From a virus: 45,881 bases of DNA. The notes beneath the pieces were generated by a model, which searched no databases, was not told the DNA's origin, and saw nothing but the letters and a program-made list of their open reading frames with translations. Below are positions 1-7,783 of this stretch, piece after piece. Position 1 is the first letter of the stretch; each line of letters opens with the position of its first letter. The DNA is taken from positions 1-45,881 of the IMG/VR virus record IMGVR_UViG_3300046507_000232; one strand, 5' to 3'. The translations under genes and the position numbers were made by a program.

Positions 1-127
1 CGTAGCACAAAGGCTTGCGCGAGGTGGCGCGGTTGTTCTTGTAGGTGGGATCGACCCCGAAACGAAAGTTCGGTTGTTCAGAGAAGCACAGCATGTGCTC
101 CTCAGTGTCGAAGCGGTCGAAGTAGCG
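1..127. repeat. Terminal overlap, left copy
   Basis: Bases 1-127 are identical to 45755-45881. The exonuclease reading frame continues through the join without a shift, so the two ends describe the same place on a circular map. A length of exactly 127 equals a common de Bruijn assembly k-mer, so this is best read as an assembly overlap from a circular or circularly permuted molecule and not as a biological terminal repeat. The unique length is 45,754 bp. Confidence 0.95.
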
Positions 128-304
128 ATCCATCATTCCCGTGACCGTCTCCCAAACCCGTTCGGGCTGGGAGAACAACACGTGGACCGGGGGAGCCGTG
201 TAGTCAGCTTCCCCCAGCTCAGTGTCGAACCGTGTCTCGTGCTCGCACGCTGCAGCGGCTCGGAATAGAACTTCGTCGCCGTCGATAAGGAGGAGCTTCT
301 TCAA
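1..304 (-). CDS. 5'-3' exonuclease (T7 gp6-like), N-terminal part
   Basis: This is the N-terminal part of a flap/5'-3' exonuclease that in T7-like phages degrades host DNA, removes primers and acts in recombination. The start is a TTG at 304 with a GGAGG ribosome site 7 bases upstream, and it overlaps the TGA of the preceding small gene as TTGA. The protein begins KKLLLIDGDEVLFRAAAA, which carries the first metal-binding aspartates of the family. The frame continues across the circular junction to 45213, giving 281 residues in total. No ATG fits the conserved N-terminus, so the TTG start is well supported. Confidence 0.9.
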   Translation of the reverse strand, partial: MKKLLLIDGDEVLFRAAAACEHETRFDTELGEADYTAPPVHVLFSQPERVWETVTGMMDRYFDRFDTEEHMLCFSEQPNFRFGVDPTYKNNRATSRKPLCY

Positions 305-420
305 TCCGCGTCCTCCATCAACTTCTTCAGCGTCGTGTTGATGTCGTCGAGGCGCTTCTCGATTTGGAAGATGGCGTAGACGCCCACCGCGACCAGCAGG
401 AAATCAACCAGCGACGACAT
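301..420 (-). CDS. Small membrane protein, 39 aa
   Basis: The short ORF starts at an ATG that shares one base with the stop of the upstream gene (TGATG) and ends in a TGA overlapping the TTG start of the exonuclease. It has an N-terminal hydrophobic helix (residues 4-19, LVDFLLVAVGVYAIF) followed by a charged amphipathic tail (EKRLDDINTTLKKLMEDAD). This looks like a single-pass inner-membrane protein with a short coiled tail. Function is unknown. The tight coupling on both sides is the main evidence that it is real. Confidence 0.75.
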   Translation of the reverse strand: MSSLVDFLLVAVGVYAIFQIEKRLDDINTTLKKLMEDAD

Positions 421-848
421 CAGGCCTCGTCGCCGCTGTCGGTCACGTTGGTGATGTCGAAGGATTCGTTGTATGGTCCGCCATCATCGAAGAACTCGCC
501 GTTGATGGCCTCGGCCGACAGCAGGTTGATGATTTCGATCACGTTGGTATCCGCCTGAGCCGGCCGGCCACGAGCATCACCCACGCCATCCAGATATCCT
601 TGATCGTATCCCACGCCCCACTCGGACGATCCCTGAGAGGCTTGGCCCTGCTCGAACCCGTTGTCGAACGCGGCGTCGATACGCTGCTCGACGTTCTGCT
701 CGGCATCGAGCTTGCCCAGGTCGTACCCTTCCTTCATGGCACGGTCGATCAGCTGATACAGCTTCAGAATGCCTCCGGTGACCTGGGGACCCACGAGGGC
801 CTCTGAGGCCTGCACGAGCGCACGGGTGTTCACTGTTTCAAGAAACAT
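420..848 (-). CDS. Conserved phage protein of unknown function, 142 aa
   Basis: The protein starts MFLETVNTRALVQ at an ATG overlapping the upstream TAA (TAATG). The middle is helical, and residues about 55-95 contain G-Y/W-x-x-G repeats (GYDLG, GFEQGQ, GVGYDQGYLDGVGDARG). The C-terminus is acidic. It lies between DNA polymerase and exonuclease, where T7-like phages carry small accessory genes. I do not recognise a domain, so no function is assigned. Longer upstream starts exist in the frame but would overlap the neighbour's coding sequence. Confidence 0.75.
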   Translation of the reverse strand: MFLETVNTRALVQASEALVGPQVTGGILKLYQLIDRAMKEGYDLGKLDAEQNVEQRIDAAFDNGFEQGQASQGSSEWGVGYDQGYLDGVGDARGRPAQADTNVIEIINLLSAEAINGEFFDDGGPYNESFDITNVTDSGDEA

Positions 849-1048
849 TAGTCTTCCTTCTCGTTGAGCCACGTGAGGCCCTTGCTGGTAATGAACCAAG
901 TGCGTGCGAAGCGCTGCGCGCCCACCTTGGTGGTTATGAGTTGAAGGGAAGCCGCCATCGCGATGATGTCGGCCTCCTTGCGTGCGTAGTCGGACTTCAC
1001 GCGGACGGTCTCTCGCCAGCATGCCTTCAGAACACGTCGTAGCCTCAC
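848..1048 (-). CDS. Small winged-helix-like protein, 66 aa
   Basis: The ORF begins shortly after the DNA polymerase stop, and I place the start at a GTG at 1048. The sequence has a basic helical first half (RLRRVLKACWRETVRVKSDYARKEADII) and a second half (SLQLITTKVGAQRFARTWFITSKGLTWL) whose pattern resembles a winged-helix wing plus a 'T.KG' turn, as in many phage regulators. DNA binding is inference only. A longer in-frame extension inside the polymerase gene is possible but would overlap it heavily. The stop overlaps the next ATG (TAATG). Confidence 0.6.
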   Translation of the reverse strand: MRLRRVLKACWRETVRVKSDYARKEADIIAMAASLQLITTKVGAQRFARTWFITSKGLTWLNEKED

Positions 1049-1064
1049 GAGAGGCTCTGTTGGA

Positions 1065-3164
1065 TCAGTGCGTGTCAGCCCAGCTTTCGCCAACCGACCA
1101 CTCACTATCGAGCGGGACCCTGAAGCCGTAAGGCTCGCCCGCTTTACGCGCGCAGGCGACAAGGATGTCACCGACTTCCTTTTCGTAGCCCTCGCGGACG
1201 CAGACTTGGATTTCATCGTGTACCCATAGGACGAAGACGAACTTCCCGTTCCACGGGTTGTCCCAATCGTATCCCAGGCGCTCGCAGCATTCCTCGAAAG
1301 CGTCAGCTAACCAACGCTTGCAGATGATTGCTCCAGCGGACTGGATCATGAAGTTGAGTGCGGAGTGATCGGAGCGGATAGGAATGATCCGGCCGTCGAG
1401 ACCGATGATACGTCCCTTGCGAGACACCTGTTCACCAATCTTCTTCTGAAGCGTGCCGAAGCCGTCGATGCGCGTCAGGAAGGCGTTTCTGATCGCCTTG
1501 CCCACTTTGCGCAACAACCTCTCGCCTACGACGCCTTCTCCGAAGAACTTGACGTACAGCTCGATGCCTTCGTCGCCGCCGTTACGCCGCGCGTTGAGCA
1601 AGGCTTCGTAGATAATCTCGCCCGCCTTCTCGTCACCGCAGCCGTAGATGTAGGCGTAGATGAAACGCTTCGACCCGTCCTCGCGAACGATGGTGTGGCA
1701 CTTGTTGTGCTTGTCGCGCTCACCTTCCGCTAGGCCCATGACGTTGGCGTGCAGCCAGTGAGGATCGCCGTCGATGACGACCTTCATGTACTTGCCGTTG
1801 TCGAGCGGGAACAGATAGTGAGCCAACCCGCGCAGCTCTAAGCCTTGCTGGTCAGCGCCTAAGAACTTCCAACCATTCAGCTTCGGCTGGCCCGCGACTG
1901 AGAACAGTTTGCGGAACGCAACGCCGTAAGGCTTCTTCGCGGACGGCACCTGCCCCAGGTTCGGGAACATATGCGCCGCGCGCGACGTGATGGTCCCCAT
2001 GGGGTTGATCACGCCGTGGATCATGCCGTCATCTTTGACGCAGTCGATCAGGGGGTACTTGCTGCTCTTGCCGCCAACGAGTTGCGACAGTCGCTTGTTG
2101 ATCATCAGCAGCTCAGCGAGGCCTTCCATCTCTGGGAAGCGTGCTGAAATACTTTCGATCACTTCTTCGTCCATTGACGGCTTACCGCCATCTGTGAACT
2201 TCGTTGGCTTCCACCCGCGATCCATCAGCACCTTCGAAAGGTGATCCGACGAACCAGGGTTGAACATTACCTGCTTGATCTTGGTGCAGGGATAGCCACG
2301 CACTTCCTGGGGAAACTTGCTGCCCTCGGGAATGCACGTCCAGAAGTCCTCCTGTCCTCCCCAGTATCCCGACTTCTTGTTGGGACGCTTCGGAGTGAAC
2401 AAGGCCTTCGACGGGTTCGGGCTGATGGGTGCATACCAAAAGCCGTAGGTCTCCTTGAGCTTCGTTTCGAGCACGTCTTTGCGTCCGACCAGCTCGGCAT
2501 GAAGCTCACCTGCTTCCTCGCGGTTGAACGGGACGCCCGCCTTCTCCATCGCATCGCATACGCGGGCTACACGATGCTCCAGCTCCACAGCGTCTGGCGA
2601 ATACGCATCCGCCTGCATGTGGTCCCAGAGCGCGAGGTTCGTAGAACGGTCCTGCAGCATGTACTCATGCATGTCCTCGTTCCATTCGCCCCACACGAAC
2701 TCCTGGATTGCCTTCTCGTCCGTGATGCCCTGCGCGATGGCCTGAGCACGACGGAGCTGTGCGTAGTCTCCTTTGGGATTGCCGAGGCGATAGCCCCAGG
2801 CTCCGATGGTGTGTCGCCCCTGATAGTCTCTGCCGGGGGGCATCTTGCCAGCTGCAACGAGTGCCTTGTCTGTCTTCTTCAAGTTCGGGAAGATAAGCCG
2901 CGAGAGGACCATCGTGTCACGCACGAGGACCCCGGGCCTTGGCTTCCACTTCGTCAGCTTCTTGATCAAAGGACCGTCGTGGCGTTGCCAGTTGTGTCCG
3001 ATGATCATGTCTGCTTGGTCGAGGAGCGCGATCATCTGATCGGTCTCACCTGGCTTGAAGTCCCAAGACTTGCTCCTGTCGTCTACGTCAACAAAACAGG
3101 AGCAATGTATCTTGGTGGCATTCGCGACGAACCCGTTGCTTTCGGTGTCGCCTAGTAGTCTCAG
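1065..3164 (-). CDS. DNA polymerase, T7 gp5-like (family A)
   Basis: This is the replicative family A DNA polymerase. The N-terminal 3'-5' exonuclease domain opens with GDTES (exo I). Later come motif A (GADQQGLELRGLAHY, around residue 440), motif B (KRFIYAYIYGCGDEKAGEI) and motif C (WVHDEIQVC), all close to T7 gp5. No ATG, GTG or TTG precedes the exo I motif. A CTG at 3164, overlapping the primase stop as CTGA, gives MRLLGDTES, with the same spacing to the catalytic Asp as T7 (MIVSD). That start yields 699 residues against 704 in T7. The first ATG at 3035 would delete exo I, so I reject it. CTG initiation is inferred. Confidence 0.95.
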   Translation of the reverse strand: MRLLGDTESNGFVANATKIHCSCFVDVDDRSKSWDFKPGETDQMIALLDQADMIIGHNWQRHDGPLIKKLTKWKPRPGVLVRDTMVLSRLIFPNLKKTDKALVAAGKMPPGRDYQGRHTIGAWGYRLGNPKGDYAQLRRAQAIAQGITDEKAIQEFVWGEWNEDMHEYMLQDRSTNLALWDHMQADAYSPDAVELEHRVARVCDAMEKAGVPFNREEAGELHAELVGRKDVLETKLKETYGFWYAPISPNPSKALFTPKRPNKKSGYWGGQEDFWTCIPEGSKFPQEVRGYPCTKIKQVMFNPGSSDHLSKVLMDRGWKPTKFTDGGKPSMDEEVIESISARFPEMEGLAELLMINKRLSQLVGGKSSKYPLIDCVKDDGMIHGVINPMGTITSRAAHMFPNLGQVPSAKKPYGVAFRKLFSVAGQPKLNGWKFLGADQQGLELRGLAHYLFPLDNGKYMKVVIDGDPHWLHANVMGLAEGERDKHNKCHTIVREDGSKRFIYAYIYGCGDEKAGEIIYEALLNARRNGGDEGIELYVKFFGEGVVGERLLRKVGKAIRNAFLTRIDGFGTLQKKIGEQVSRKGRIIGLDGRIIPIRSDHSALNFMIQSAGAIICKRWLADAFEECCERLGYDWDNPWNGKFVFVLWVHDEIQVCVREGYEKEVGDILVACARKAGEPYGFRVPLDSEWSVGESWADTH

Positions 3165-4849
3165 AACTTGATATCCTCTTGCTGATTGTTGGAGGTGACG
3201 TGGGGAGGCGTGATGTCTCCGTCGTCGTCCAGGTCACGAGCACCACCCCCTTCGAACGGTGATGACAATTCGTAATGACCTTTCTCGACGTTCCACTTCA
3301 GCGTATCGGCTTCGCCTGTATCGCCTGTGATGCGACATTTGAGAGAACGAAGCAGAGCGTAGAGCTTCTTGTCGTCGTCCTGCTGGTCTCGCTCGGCCGC
3401 AAGCACGTTGAACGACAGCTGCTCGATGGACGCTGAGCCTCGCAAATCGTTGAGACTGATTTGTCCACCTTCGTTGAAGTTCTTCCCTTGGGAACGCTTG
3501 AGATGCACGATGGCGATGACGCCAACACCCGTCTCCTTCACGAACGACGCGAGACGCGTCATCAGGATGTCGATGTCCTTGCGTTCACCTTCCGAACCGC
3601 TTTCGAGGCCGGACGTGACAATGCTGATGTGGTCGAGCACGATGAACTTGCATCCCGACGCTGCCATGTAGTGCATCATCGTGAGCAGGCGGTCGCTCTT
3701 GAGCGAACCGAAGTGATCGTAGAACAGCATGTTGTCCCAGACGACAGCCGCGAGCGCAGCGTCCCACTGGTCGTCCGTAATGCTCTCAGGGTTCGCTAGG
3801 ATGCTCTTGAGGGGCACGCCGTTGAACAACGCCACGTAGGCGCTGACAGACGTTTCGTTGTCTTCCTCAAGATAGATGTTGCCAATCTTCAGGCCGTGCT
3901 CGACGCGCATGTGATACGCGATGTCTCGCGCAATCGTCGTCTTGCCGATACCTGAGCCTGCGCAGATGGTGGTGACCTCGGCTTCCCGTAGTCCCATCCA
4001 CATGCCGTTCAGCTTCGGATACGGAAGCTCGTAGCCGGCACGCTTCTTTGCCTTCAGGCGCTCCCTAGTGAACTCGCGTCCCTCGCGGATACCATCAGGC
4101 CTCCAGACCTTCGCGTCCCAGAAGGCGCGCACGATGGCTCCAGCGCCGTACTGCTTGTCCATCAGCGTGGCGTTTGCGTCCTTCAGGGGCACGGTCATAA
4201 TCTTGACCTTGCCAATGGGCAGCATGTCGCAGACGCGCTTCAGGGCTTCTTGGCCCTTCTCGTCGTTGTCGAAGCACAGGACGATGCTCTCGAACCTGCA
4301 GAGCTTCTCGTAGTCCTTCTTGATTGCCTTCTCGGCTGAACCCCATCCGTTCGGAAGCGATCCAGTCGGCCACTTGTTCTCGAACACCTGGGAGACCGAC
4401 ATCATGTCAATCTCGCCTTCGGTGATCACCACGGACTTGCCTTTGTCAGGCCACAGCCACGAACCAATGATCCCTGGGTCCTTGCCGGCCGGACCTATCC
4501 AGGTGAAGTTCTTGTCCTTGTCGCGAAACTTTTGCCCGAGGAGTTCGCCGCGATCCCCGATGACGTTCTGAATGTGGACGCGTTCGCCAAAGCGCTCACC
4601 GATTTGATACCTGAACTTCTTGCAGGTCTCCTCAGTGATCCCGCGCTTGATCAGGTCTTCGTATCGACCAGCTACGGGCTTCCAGTCCTTCGGAGCTTCG
4701 GCCTTCGCTGTGGCCGGGGCAGAGCCATCGGCTCGCCCGGGCTTTTCACAGCTGAAGCAGAACGTGCTCCCGTCGTCGTATGTCGCGTTGGCGTCCGACG
4801 ATAGACACTCAGGCCGAGGGCACGGCCCTTTGCTTACTACGGTTCCCAC
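3161..4849 (-). CDS. DNA primase-helicase, T7 gp4-like
   Basis: This bifunctional primase and replicative helicase has 562 residues, close to T7 gp4. An N-terminal zinc-binding region (CPRPEC near residue 10 and CFSC near residue 32) is followed by a TOPRIM fold (EGEIDMMSV; FDNDEKGQEA). A RecA-type helicase follows, with Walker A GSGIGKTT and Walker B FIVLDHISIV. The first zinc pair is spaced C-x4-C instead of the C-x2-C of T7. The start is a GTG at 4849 with AGGAG just upstream. The stop overlaps the inferred polymerase start, so the two are probably translationally coupled. Confidence 0.96.
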   Translation of the reverse strand: MGTVVSKGPCPRPECLSSDANATYDDGSTFCFSCEKPGRADGSAPATAKAEAPKDWKPVAGRYEDLIKRGITEETCKKFRYQIGERFGERVHIQNVIGDRGELLGQKFRDKDKNFTWIGPAGKDPGIIGSWLWPDKGKSVVITEGEIDMMSVSQVFENKWPTGSLPNGWGSAEKAIKKDYEKLCRFESIVLCFDNDEKGQEALKRVCDMLPIGKVKIMTVPLKDANATLMDKQYGAGAIVRAFWDAKVWRPDGIREGREFTRERLKAKKRAGYELPYPKLNGMWMGLREAEVTTICAGSGIGKTTIARDIAYHMRVEHGLKIGNIYLEEDNETSVSAYVALFNGVPLKSILANPESITDDQWDAALAAVVWDNMLFYDHFGSLKSDRLLTMMHYMAASGCKFIVLDHISIVTSGLESGSEGERKDIDILMTRLASFVKETGVGVIAIVHLKRSQGKNFNEGGQISLNDLRGSASIEQLSFNVLAAERDQQDDDKKLYALLRSLKCRITGDTGEADTLKWNVEKGHYELSSPFEGGGARDLDDDGDITPPHVTSNNQQEDIKF

Positions 4850-5034
4850 GGTTCTCCTTCTTGTTCAGCGGCGTTGAAACGCTCGCAGAGCTTCTTTGCC
4901 AGCTCACCATCACGTGCAGGATCGAGGCTGGTGGTTATCGTTGCAACGATGCTGCTTTCGCCCCGCCTACACCATTGATCGTGACAAAGGCTCCAACGCC
5001 CAAGGCGCGTGTTGTAGACGGGGCGCAGCTTCAT
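4837..5034 (-). CDS. Small protein of unknown function, 65 aa
   Basis: The ORF lies between the HTH protein and the primase and overlaps the primase start by 13 bp. I place the start at the ATG at 5034, a few bases after the upstream stop. An alternative ATG at 5070 lies inside the upstream gene. The sequence contains CHDQWC, a possible metal-binding pair with only two cysteines, and an acidic C-terminus (FNAAEQEGEPWEP). No family is recognised. Confidence 0.6.
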   Translation of the reverse strand: MKLRPVYNTRLGRWSLCHDQWCRRGESSIVATITTSLDPARDGELAKKLCERFNAAEQEGEPWEP

Positions 5035-5038
5035 CGGT

Positions 5039-5296
5039 TTACTTCGCTGTCTGGAGCTTGTAGCTCGCATACTTGCCGCCGACGCCGTCCACCTTCATCG
5101 TCATTGCGATGGTGTAGCCGGCAGCGCGGAGCTTGAAGATCACATCGGACAAACGCGACACGTGGTAGACCAGCATGCTCTCCATGTTGGTGATGGTCTT
5201 CCCTTCCTTCAGGTGCGCGAGGATTTTGCGGCACTGAGGGCTGAGGTTCATATCGGTCGCGTAGTTCGGAGTGCCGATTGTAAACGTATCGCTCAT
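5039..5296 (-). CDS. Helix-turn-helix protein, 85 aa
   Basis: The region LSPQCRKILAHLKEGKTI (about residues 18-35) followed by a recognition-helix-like segment (YHVSRLSDVIFKLRAAGYTI) fits the small phage winged helix-turn-helix proteins of the HTH_39 type. The start is the ATG at 5296 with TAGGA upstream; a longer frame to 5395 runs back into endonuclease I and is unlikely. It sits between endonuclease I and primase, inside the replication operon. A regulatory or structural DNA-binding role is inferred. Confidence 0.75.
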   Translation of the reverse strand: MSDTFTIGTPNYATDMNLSPQCRKILAHLKEGKTITNMESMLVYHVSRLSDVIFKLRAAGYTIAMTMKVDGVGGKYASYKLQTAK

Positions 5297-5301
5297 TGGT
5301 C

Positions 5302-5760
5302 CTACTTTCTCTTTCGGGATTGCTTGATGTCTTGAATCCACGCGGCCGGCACGACGCCTTTGTCCGACCACGTGAAGCCGTGATCGGTCGCCCACTTCGC
5401 GTAGGTCGTCTTGCTGCCTTTGTAGATTGGTGTGGATGCGCGCTGGAAGACGATACGGATGTCCAGCTCAGGATGTTGCTCCTTGAGCAGGATCAGCTTC
5501 TGTCGTTCCTTTGCGCCATCGGTCGATGGTTGCTTAAAGCGAGGATTGCCGCCTCCAAAGCGGCCCTTGGCTTCAATGATGATCGGACAACCGTCGAACG
5601 AGAAGTCGGGAAGGTACTTCGCTTCGCGCTCGGGAACGGTGTAACGTATCCACTGACTTTCGTGGCCATACGCTACACCGTCCGCATCGAGCTGCTCCGC
5701 TACCTTTTTCTCAAGCCCTGACCGGAAGGTAGGCTCGATACTCAGTGCGGGTTTTGACAT
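5302..5760 (-). CDS. Endonuclease I, Holliday junction resolvase (T7 gp3-like)
   Basis: This junction-resolving enzyme debranches replicating and recombining phage DNA before packaging and helps break down host DNA. It has 152 residues against 149 in T7. The PD-(D/E)xK active site is visible as E17 (FRSGLEKKV), D52 (YLPDFSF) and E63-A-K65 (IIIEAKGRF). Its ATG shares one base with the stop of the SSB gene (TGATG), so the two are coupled. The gene lies in the conserved SSB-endonuclease-primase order of T7-like phages. Confidence 0.95.
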   Translation of the reverse strand: MSKPALSIEPTFRSGLEKKVAEQLDADGVAYGHESQWIRYTVPEREAKYLPDFSFDGCPIIIEAKGRFGGGNPRFKQPSTDGAKERQKLILLKEQHPELDIRIVFQRASTPIYKGSKTTYAKWATDHGFTWSDKGVVPAAWIQDIKQSRKRK

Positions 5761-6335
5761 CAGAACGGAATATCGTCGTCCATATCCTGGCTCTGGTGAG
5801 GAGCCGCTGTGGTCGTGTCCGGTTCGTCGTCGGCGTCGTCCCCGTTATAGGTGAAGCCTTCTTCTTCTTCGAAGCGGTTGGCGTCACGCTGTTTGAGGTC
5901 GAGCAGCTGCACGGAGTTGATGTAGAGGTTGATGCCTCCACCGAAGCCCGTGTACGGGTTGACGGTCACGTCCAGCTTGAGGGTTGAACCGCCACCGATG
6001 ACGACCTTCGCGGGGACCTTGTTGCCCTTTGCGTCGAACACGGGCGGACGATACTTCTCACCCGAGGTCGCTTCCAGATGAAGCTCCCCGGTTTTCTTAT
6101 CCTTCTTCCACGGCAGCTTGCCGTCTTCCAGGTCGAAGTCCTTCAGCTGCTGCTTCAGGTAGTCATCGACCTTGCGGAAGTTCACGTCGTCGAACTTGAT
6201 ACGCGTGATGTACCGACGTTTCTCAGCGCCGCTCGGACGCCCCTTCTTGTCGGTCGGCTGGTAGACATCGACTTCGTTCAGCTTGGGCCAAACGGCGATG
6301 CCTTTGGGAAGGATAATCGTAACTTTCTTCGTCAT
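5760..6335 (-). CDS. Single-stranded DNA-binding protein, gp2.5-like
   Basis: This 191-residue protein fits the T7 gp2.5 type of ssDNA-binding protein. A beta-rich OB-fold region (residues about 5-145) contains FDDVNFRKVDDYLKQQLKD and a VNPYTGFGGGINLYINSVQ strand pair. It is followed by an acidic disordered tail ending DMDDDIPF, which in this class contacts the polymerase and helicase. It precedes endonuclease I in the same operon. A 90-bp leader upstream holds a GACGCG/CGCGTC hairpin. Confidence 0.9.
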   Translation of the reverse strand: MTKKVTIILPKGIAVWPKLNEVDVYQPTDKKGRPSGAEKRRYITRIKFDDVNFRKVDDYLKQQLKDFDLEDGKLPWKKDKKTGELHLEATSGEKYRPPVFDAKGNKVPAKVVIGGGSTLKLDVTVNPYTGFGGGINLYINSVQLLDLKQRDANRFEEEEGFTYNGDDADDEPDTTTAAPHQSQDMDDDIPF

Positions 6336-6425
6336 GAAATCTAGCTGGTCTTCTTTCAGATGCCCGACGCGTTGCGCGTCAGGACGGTGGTGGTGGGTCC
6401 TTTGGAAAGCAGTAGTCGCTGTTCC

Positions 6426-6659
6426 TCAGACGCTTGGGTTGCCCTTCAGGCACTCGATCACGACCTTGCGGACTGTGATGTGGCGCTTCTCATACTTCAG
6501 GGCATGGGTGACGATGTCGCCTACAGCTTCACCGTCAATTCGGTTTGATGCATTCTCACACGTGTACTGCGTGTCGTAGGGCATGTGGACCCGTAGACCC
6601 ACATGCTCCTTTGGTTGCTGCAGCGACGTGACGAGCACGACGATCCCCAGCGTGAACAT
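6426..6659 (-). CDS. Small exported or membrane protein, 77 aa
   Basis: The ORF starts MFTLGIVVLVTSLQQ at an ATG overlapping the lipoprotein stop (TGATG). The short hydrophobic N-terminus looks like a membrane anchor or weak signal. The rest is a small mixed domain with two cysteines (TQYTCENASN and VIECLKG), which could form a disulfide outside the cytoplasm. The pairing with the lipoprotein suggests an envelope role, but no family is recognised. Confidence 0.7.
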   Translation of the reverse strand: MFTLGIVVLVTSLQQPKEHVGLRVHMPYDTQYTCENASNRIDGEAVGDIVTHALKYEKRHITVRKVVIECLKGNPSV

Positions 6660-7045
6660 CAGCGAACGTCCACCGATGGGATGATGGTGGCCGGCTTGAA
6701 GGTCACGCGGTAGTGGTAGGTGCTGGCCTGCGCGGCATCCAGCTGTTCGGAAAAGTAGGTCACGTTGTCCGACAGGCCGAGGGTGTGCTTCTTGTATTCC
6801 TTCGGTCCTACCTTGCAGATGACCGTCAGCTTCCGTTGCTCGGGCTGCTGCGAACACAGGCCTTCGATGGTCAGCATGTAGCTATCGGTCATGCCGTTGT
6901 AGAACACGATGCGGCGGTTGATTTCGAAGTTGTCAGCCGCTTGCGAAAGGTTCTGCTGGACGATTGCCGCGTCGTTGGCGCAGCCGGACACGGCCAAGCC
7001 CAGGCCGACGACAGCCGCAATGGATAATGCGATGCGTTTGATCAC
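6659..7045 (-). CDS. Phage beta-sandwich-type lipoprotein, 128 aa
   Basis: The protein has a type II signal peptide (MIKRIALSIAAVVGLGLAVSG) with lipobox VSGC, followed by a domain with FEINRRIVFYNGMTDSYML and LGLSDNVTYFSEQLD. This pattern is shared with a small lipoprotein found in many podophages, usually annotated as a beta-sandwich lipoprotein. It should be anchored in the envelope. A role in superinfection exclusion or lysis is possible but unproven. The start is a GTG overlapping the upstream TGA (GTGA) with GGGAG before it. Confidence 0.85.
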   Translation of the reverse strand: MIKRIALSIAAVVGLGLAVSGCANDAAIVQQNLSQAADNFEINRRIVFYNGMTDSYMLTIEGLCSQQPEQRKLTVICKVGPKEYKKHTLGLSDNVTYFSEQLDAAQASTYHYRVTFKPATIIPSVDVR

Positions 7046-7212
7046 TTCACGCTCCCTCGATAGGCCTTCATGAACTCGCGGTGGAAGCGTTTCCGCCCCT
7101 CCTTGTCCATGTGGTACAGGTCGAACGTCACGGGCTGGCCGTCCTTGCCCTTCACGGTCACGTCCCAGCGAGACGCTCCCATGCGGATTAGTGCGCGATT
7201 GAACTTCTTCAT
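7042..7212 (-). CDS. Small basic protein, 56 aa
   Basis: The ORF begins MKKFNRALIRMGASRW and is Lys/Arg rich (DKEGRKRFHREFMKAYRG). The start at 7212 lies directly after the upstream stop, and the stop overlaps the GTG start of the lipoprotein (GTGA). A longer frame upstream duplicates sequence of the neighbouring gene and is unlikely. Nucleic-acid binding is possible from its charge, but no domain is recognised. Confidence 0.7.
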   Translation of the reverse strand: MKKFNRALIRMGASRWDVTVKGKDGQPVTFDLYHMDKEGRKRFHREFMKAYRGSVK

Positions 7213-7213
7213 G

Positions 7214-7570
7214 TCAGGCCTTCCGTGAGTAATAAAGATCAGCCAACAGCTTGTCGCGGTCGGCAATCGGGGTGAGAGCGAGCATGCCCAGGATGCGTTT
7301 GAAGTCCGGTCCCCAAATCTTCTTCGCAACGTCGTGGTCGAAGATCAGGGTGTCGGCGCTCGGGATTTCCTCGACGAACGTGTAGGTAAACCCGTCAGCG
7401 CGTTTGTCTTCCACCTGATAGACGAGGTGATGACCACAGATGACATCGGTTACCCCGAAGGCTTCTCGAATGATGGCCTTGTAAAGCTCGGCGTTCTCGC
7501 CGTTGCGGTCGTTCTCGTAAGGGCCATCCAGCTTGATGCCTGACGGCGTGAAGTCGGTAGCGGTAGTCAT
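7214..7570 (-). CDS. Hypothetical phage protein, 118 aa
   Basis: The ORF has a strong ribosome site (GAGGAG seven bases before the ATG). The protein is soluble and acidic, with a beta-rich middle (HHLVYQVEDKRADGFTYTFVEEIPSADTLIFDHDVA) and a helical C-terminus ending in YYSRKA. It resembles conserved hypothetical proteins of T7-like phages in general style, but I cannot name a family or function. Its gene sits between two runs of very small genes. Confidence 0.75.
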   Translation of the reverse strand: MTTATDFTPSGIKLDGPYENDRNGENAELYKAIIREAFGVTDVICGHHLVYQVEDKRADGFTYTFVEEIPSADTLIFDHDVAKKIWGPDFKRILGMLALTPIADRDKLLADLYYSRKA

Positions 7571-7603
7571 CTGGTATCTCCTCGGATTTTCAGGTGAAGG
7601 GCG

Positions 7604-7783
7604 TCAGCCGGCAGCAGCGCGGAGCTTGTCCGCGATACGGATGTGACGCGTGTAGGTCGGGTAGTCGCGTTTGCGATAAGCCTTGAGGGCCATCGTTGCG
7701 TGCCAGTCGGCCGCGCGAGAAACGCGTGCAAGGAAGGTCGTCAGGTACGTCCAACTTCCTCCAGTGGAAACAATTGCGTTCAC
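7604..7783 (-). CDS. Very small protein, 59 aa
   Basis: This GTG-started ORF overlaps the upstream stop as GTGA and has GGAG six bases upstream. It encodes MNAIVSTGGSWTYLTTFLAR followed by a basic helical tail ending RIADKLRAAAG. An ATG ORF in another frame (7590-7805) gives a Pro/Arg/His-rich shadow product and is rejected. The coding call rests on coupling, the ribosome site and a sensible composition. Function is unknown. Confidence 0.65.
   Translation of the reverse strand: MNAIVSTGGSWTYLTTFLARVSRAADWHATMALKAYRKRDYPTYTRHIRIADKLRAAAG

Noticed and set aside
1-127. Biological direct terminal repeats
   Set aside because: The length equals a standard assembler k-mer; true terminal repeats of T7-like phages are usually longer and are collapsed by assembly.
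2241-3155. 304-codon plus-strand ORF within the DNA polymerase region
   Set aside because: It is a shadow of the minus-strand polymerase; its product lacks any known pattern.
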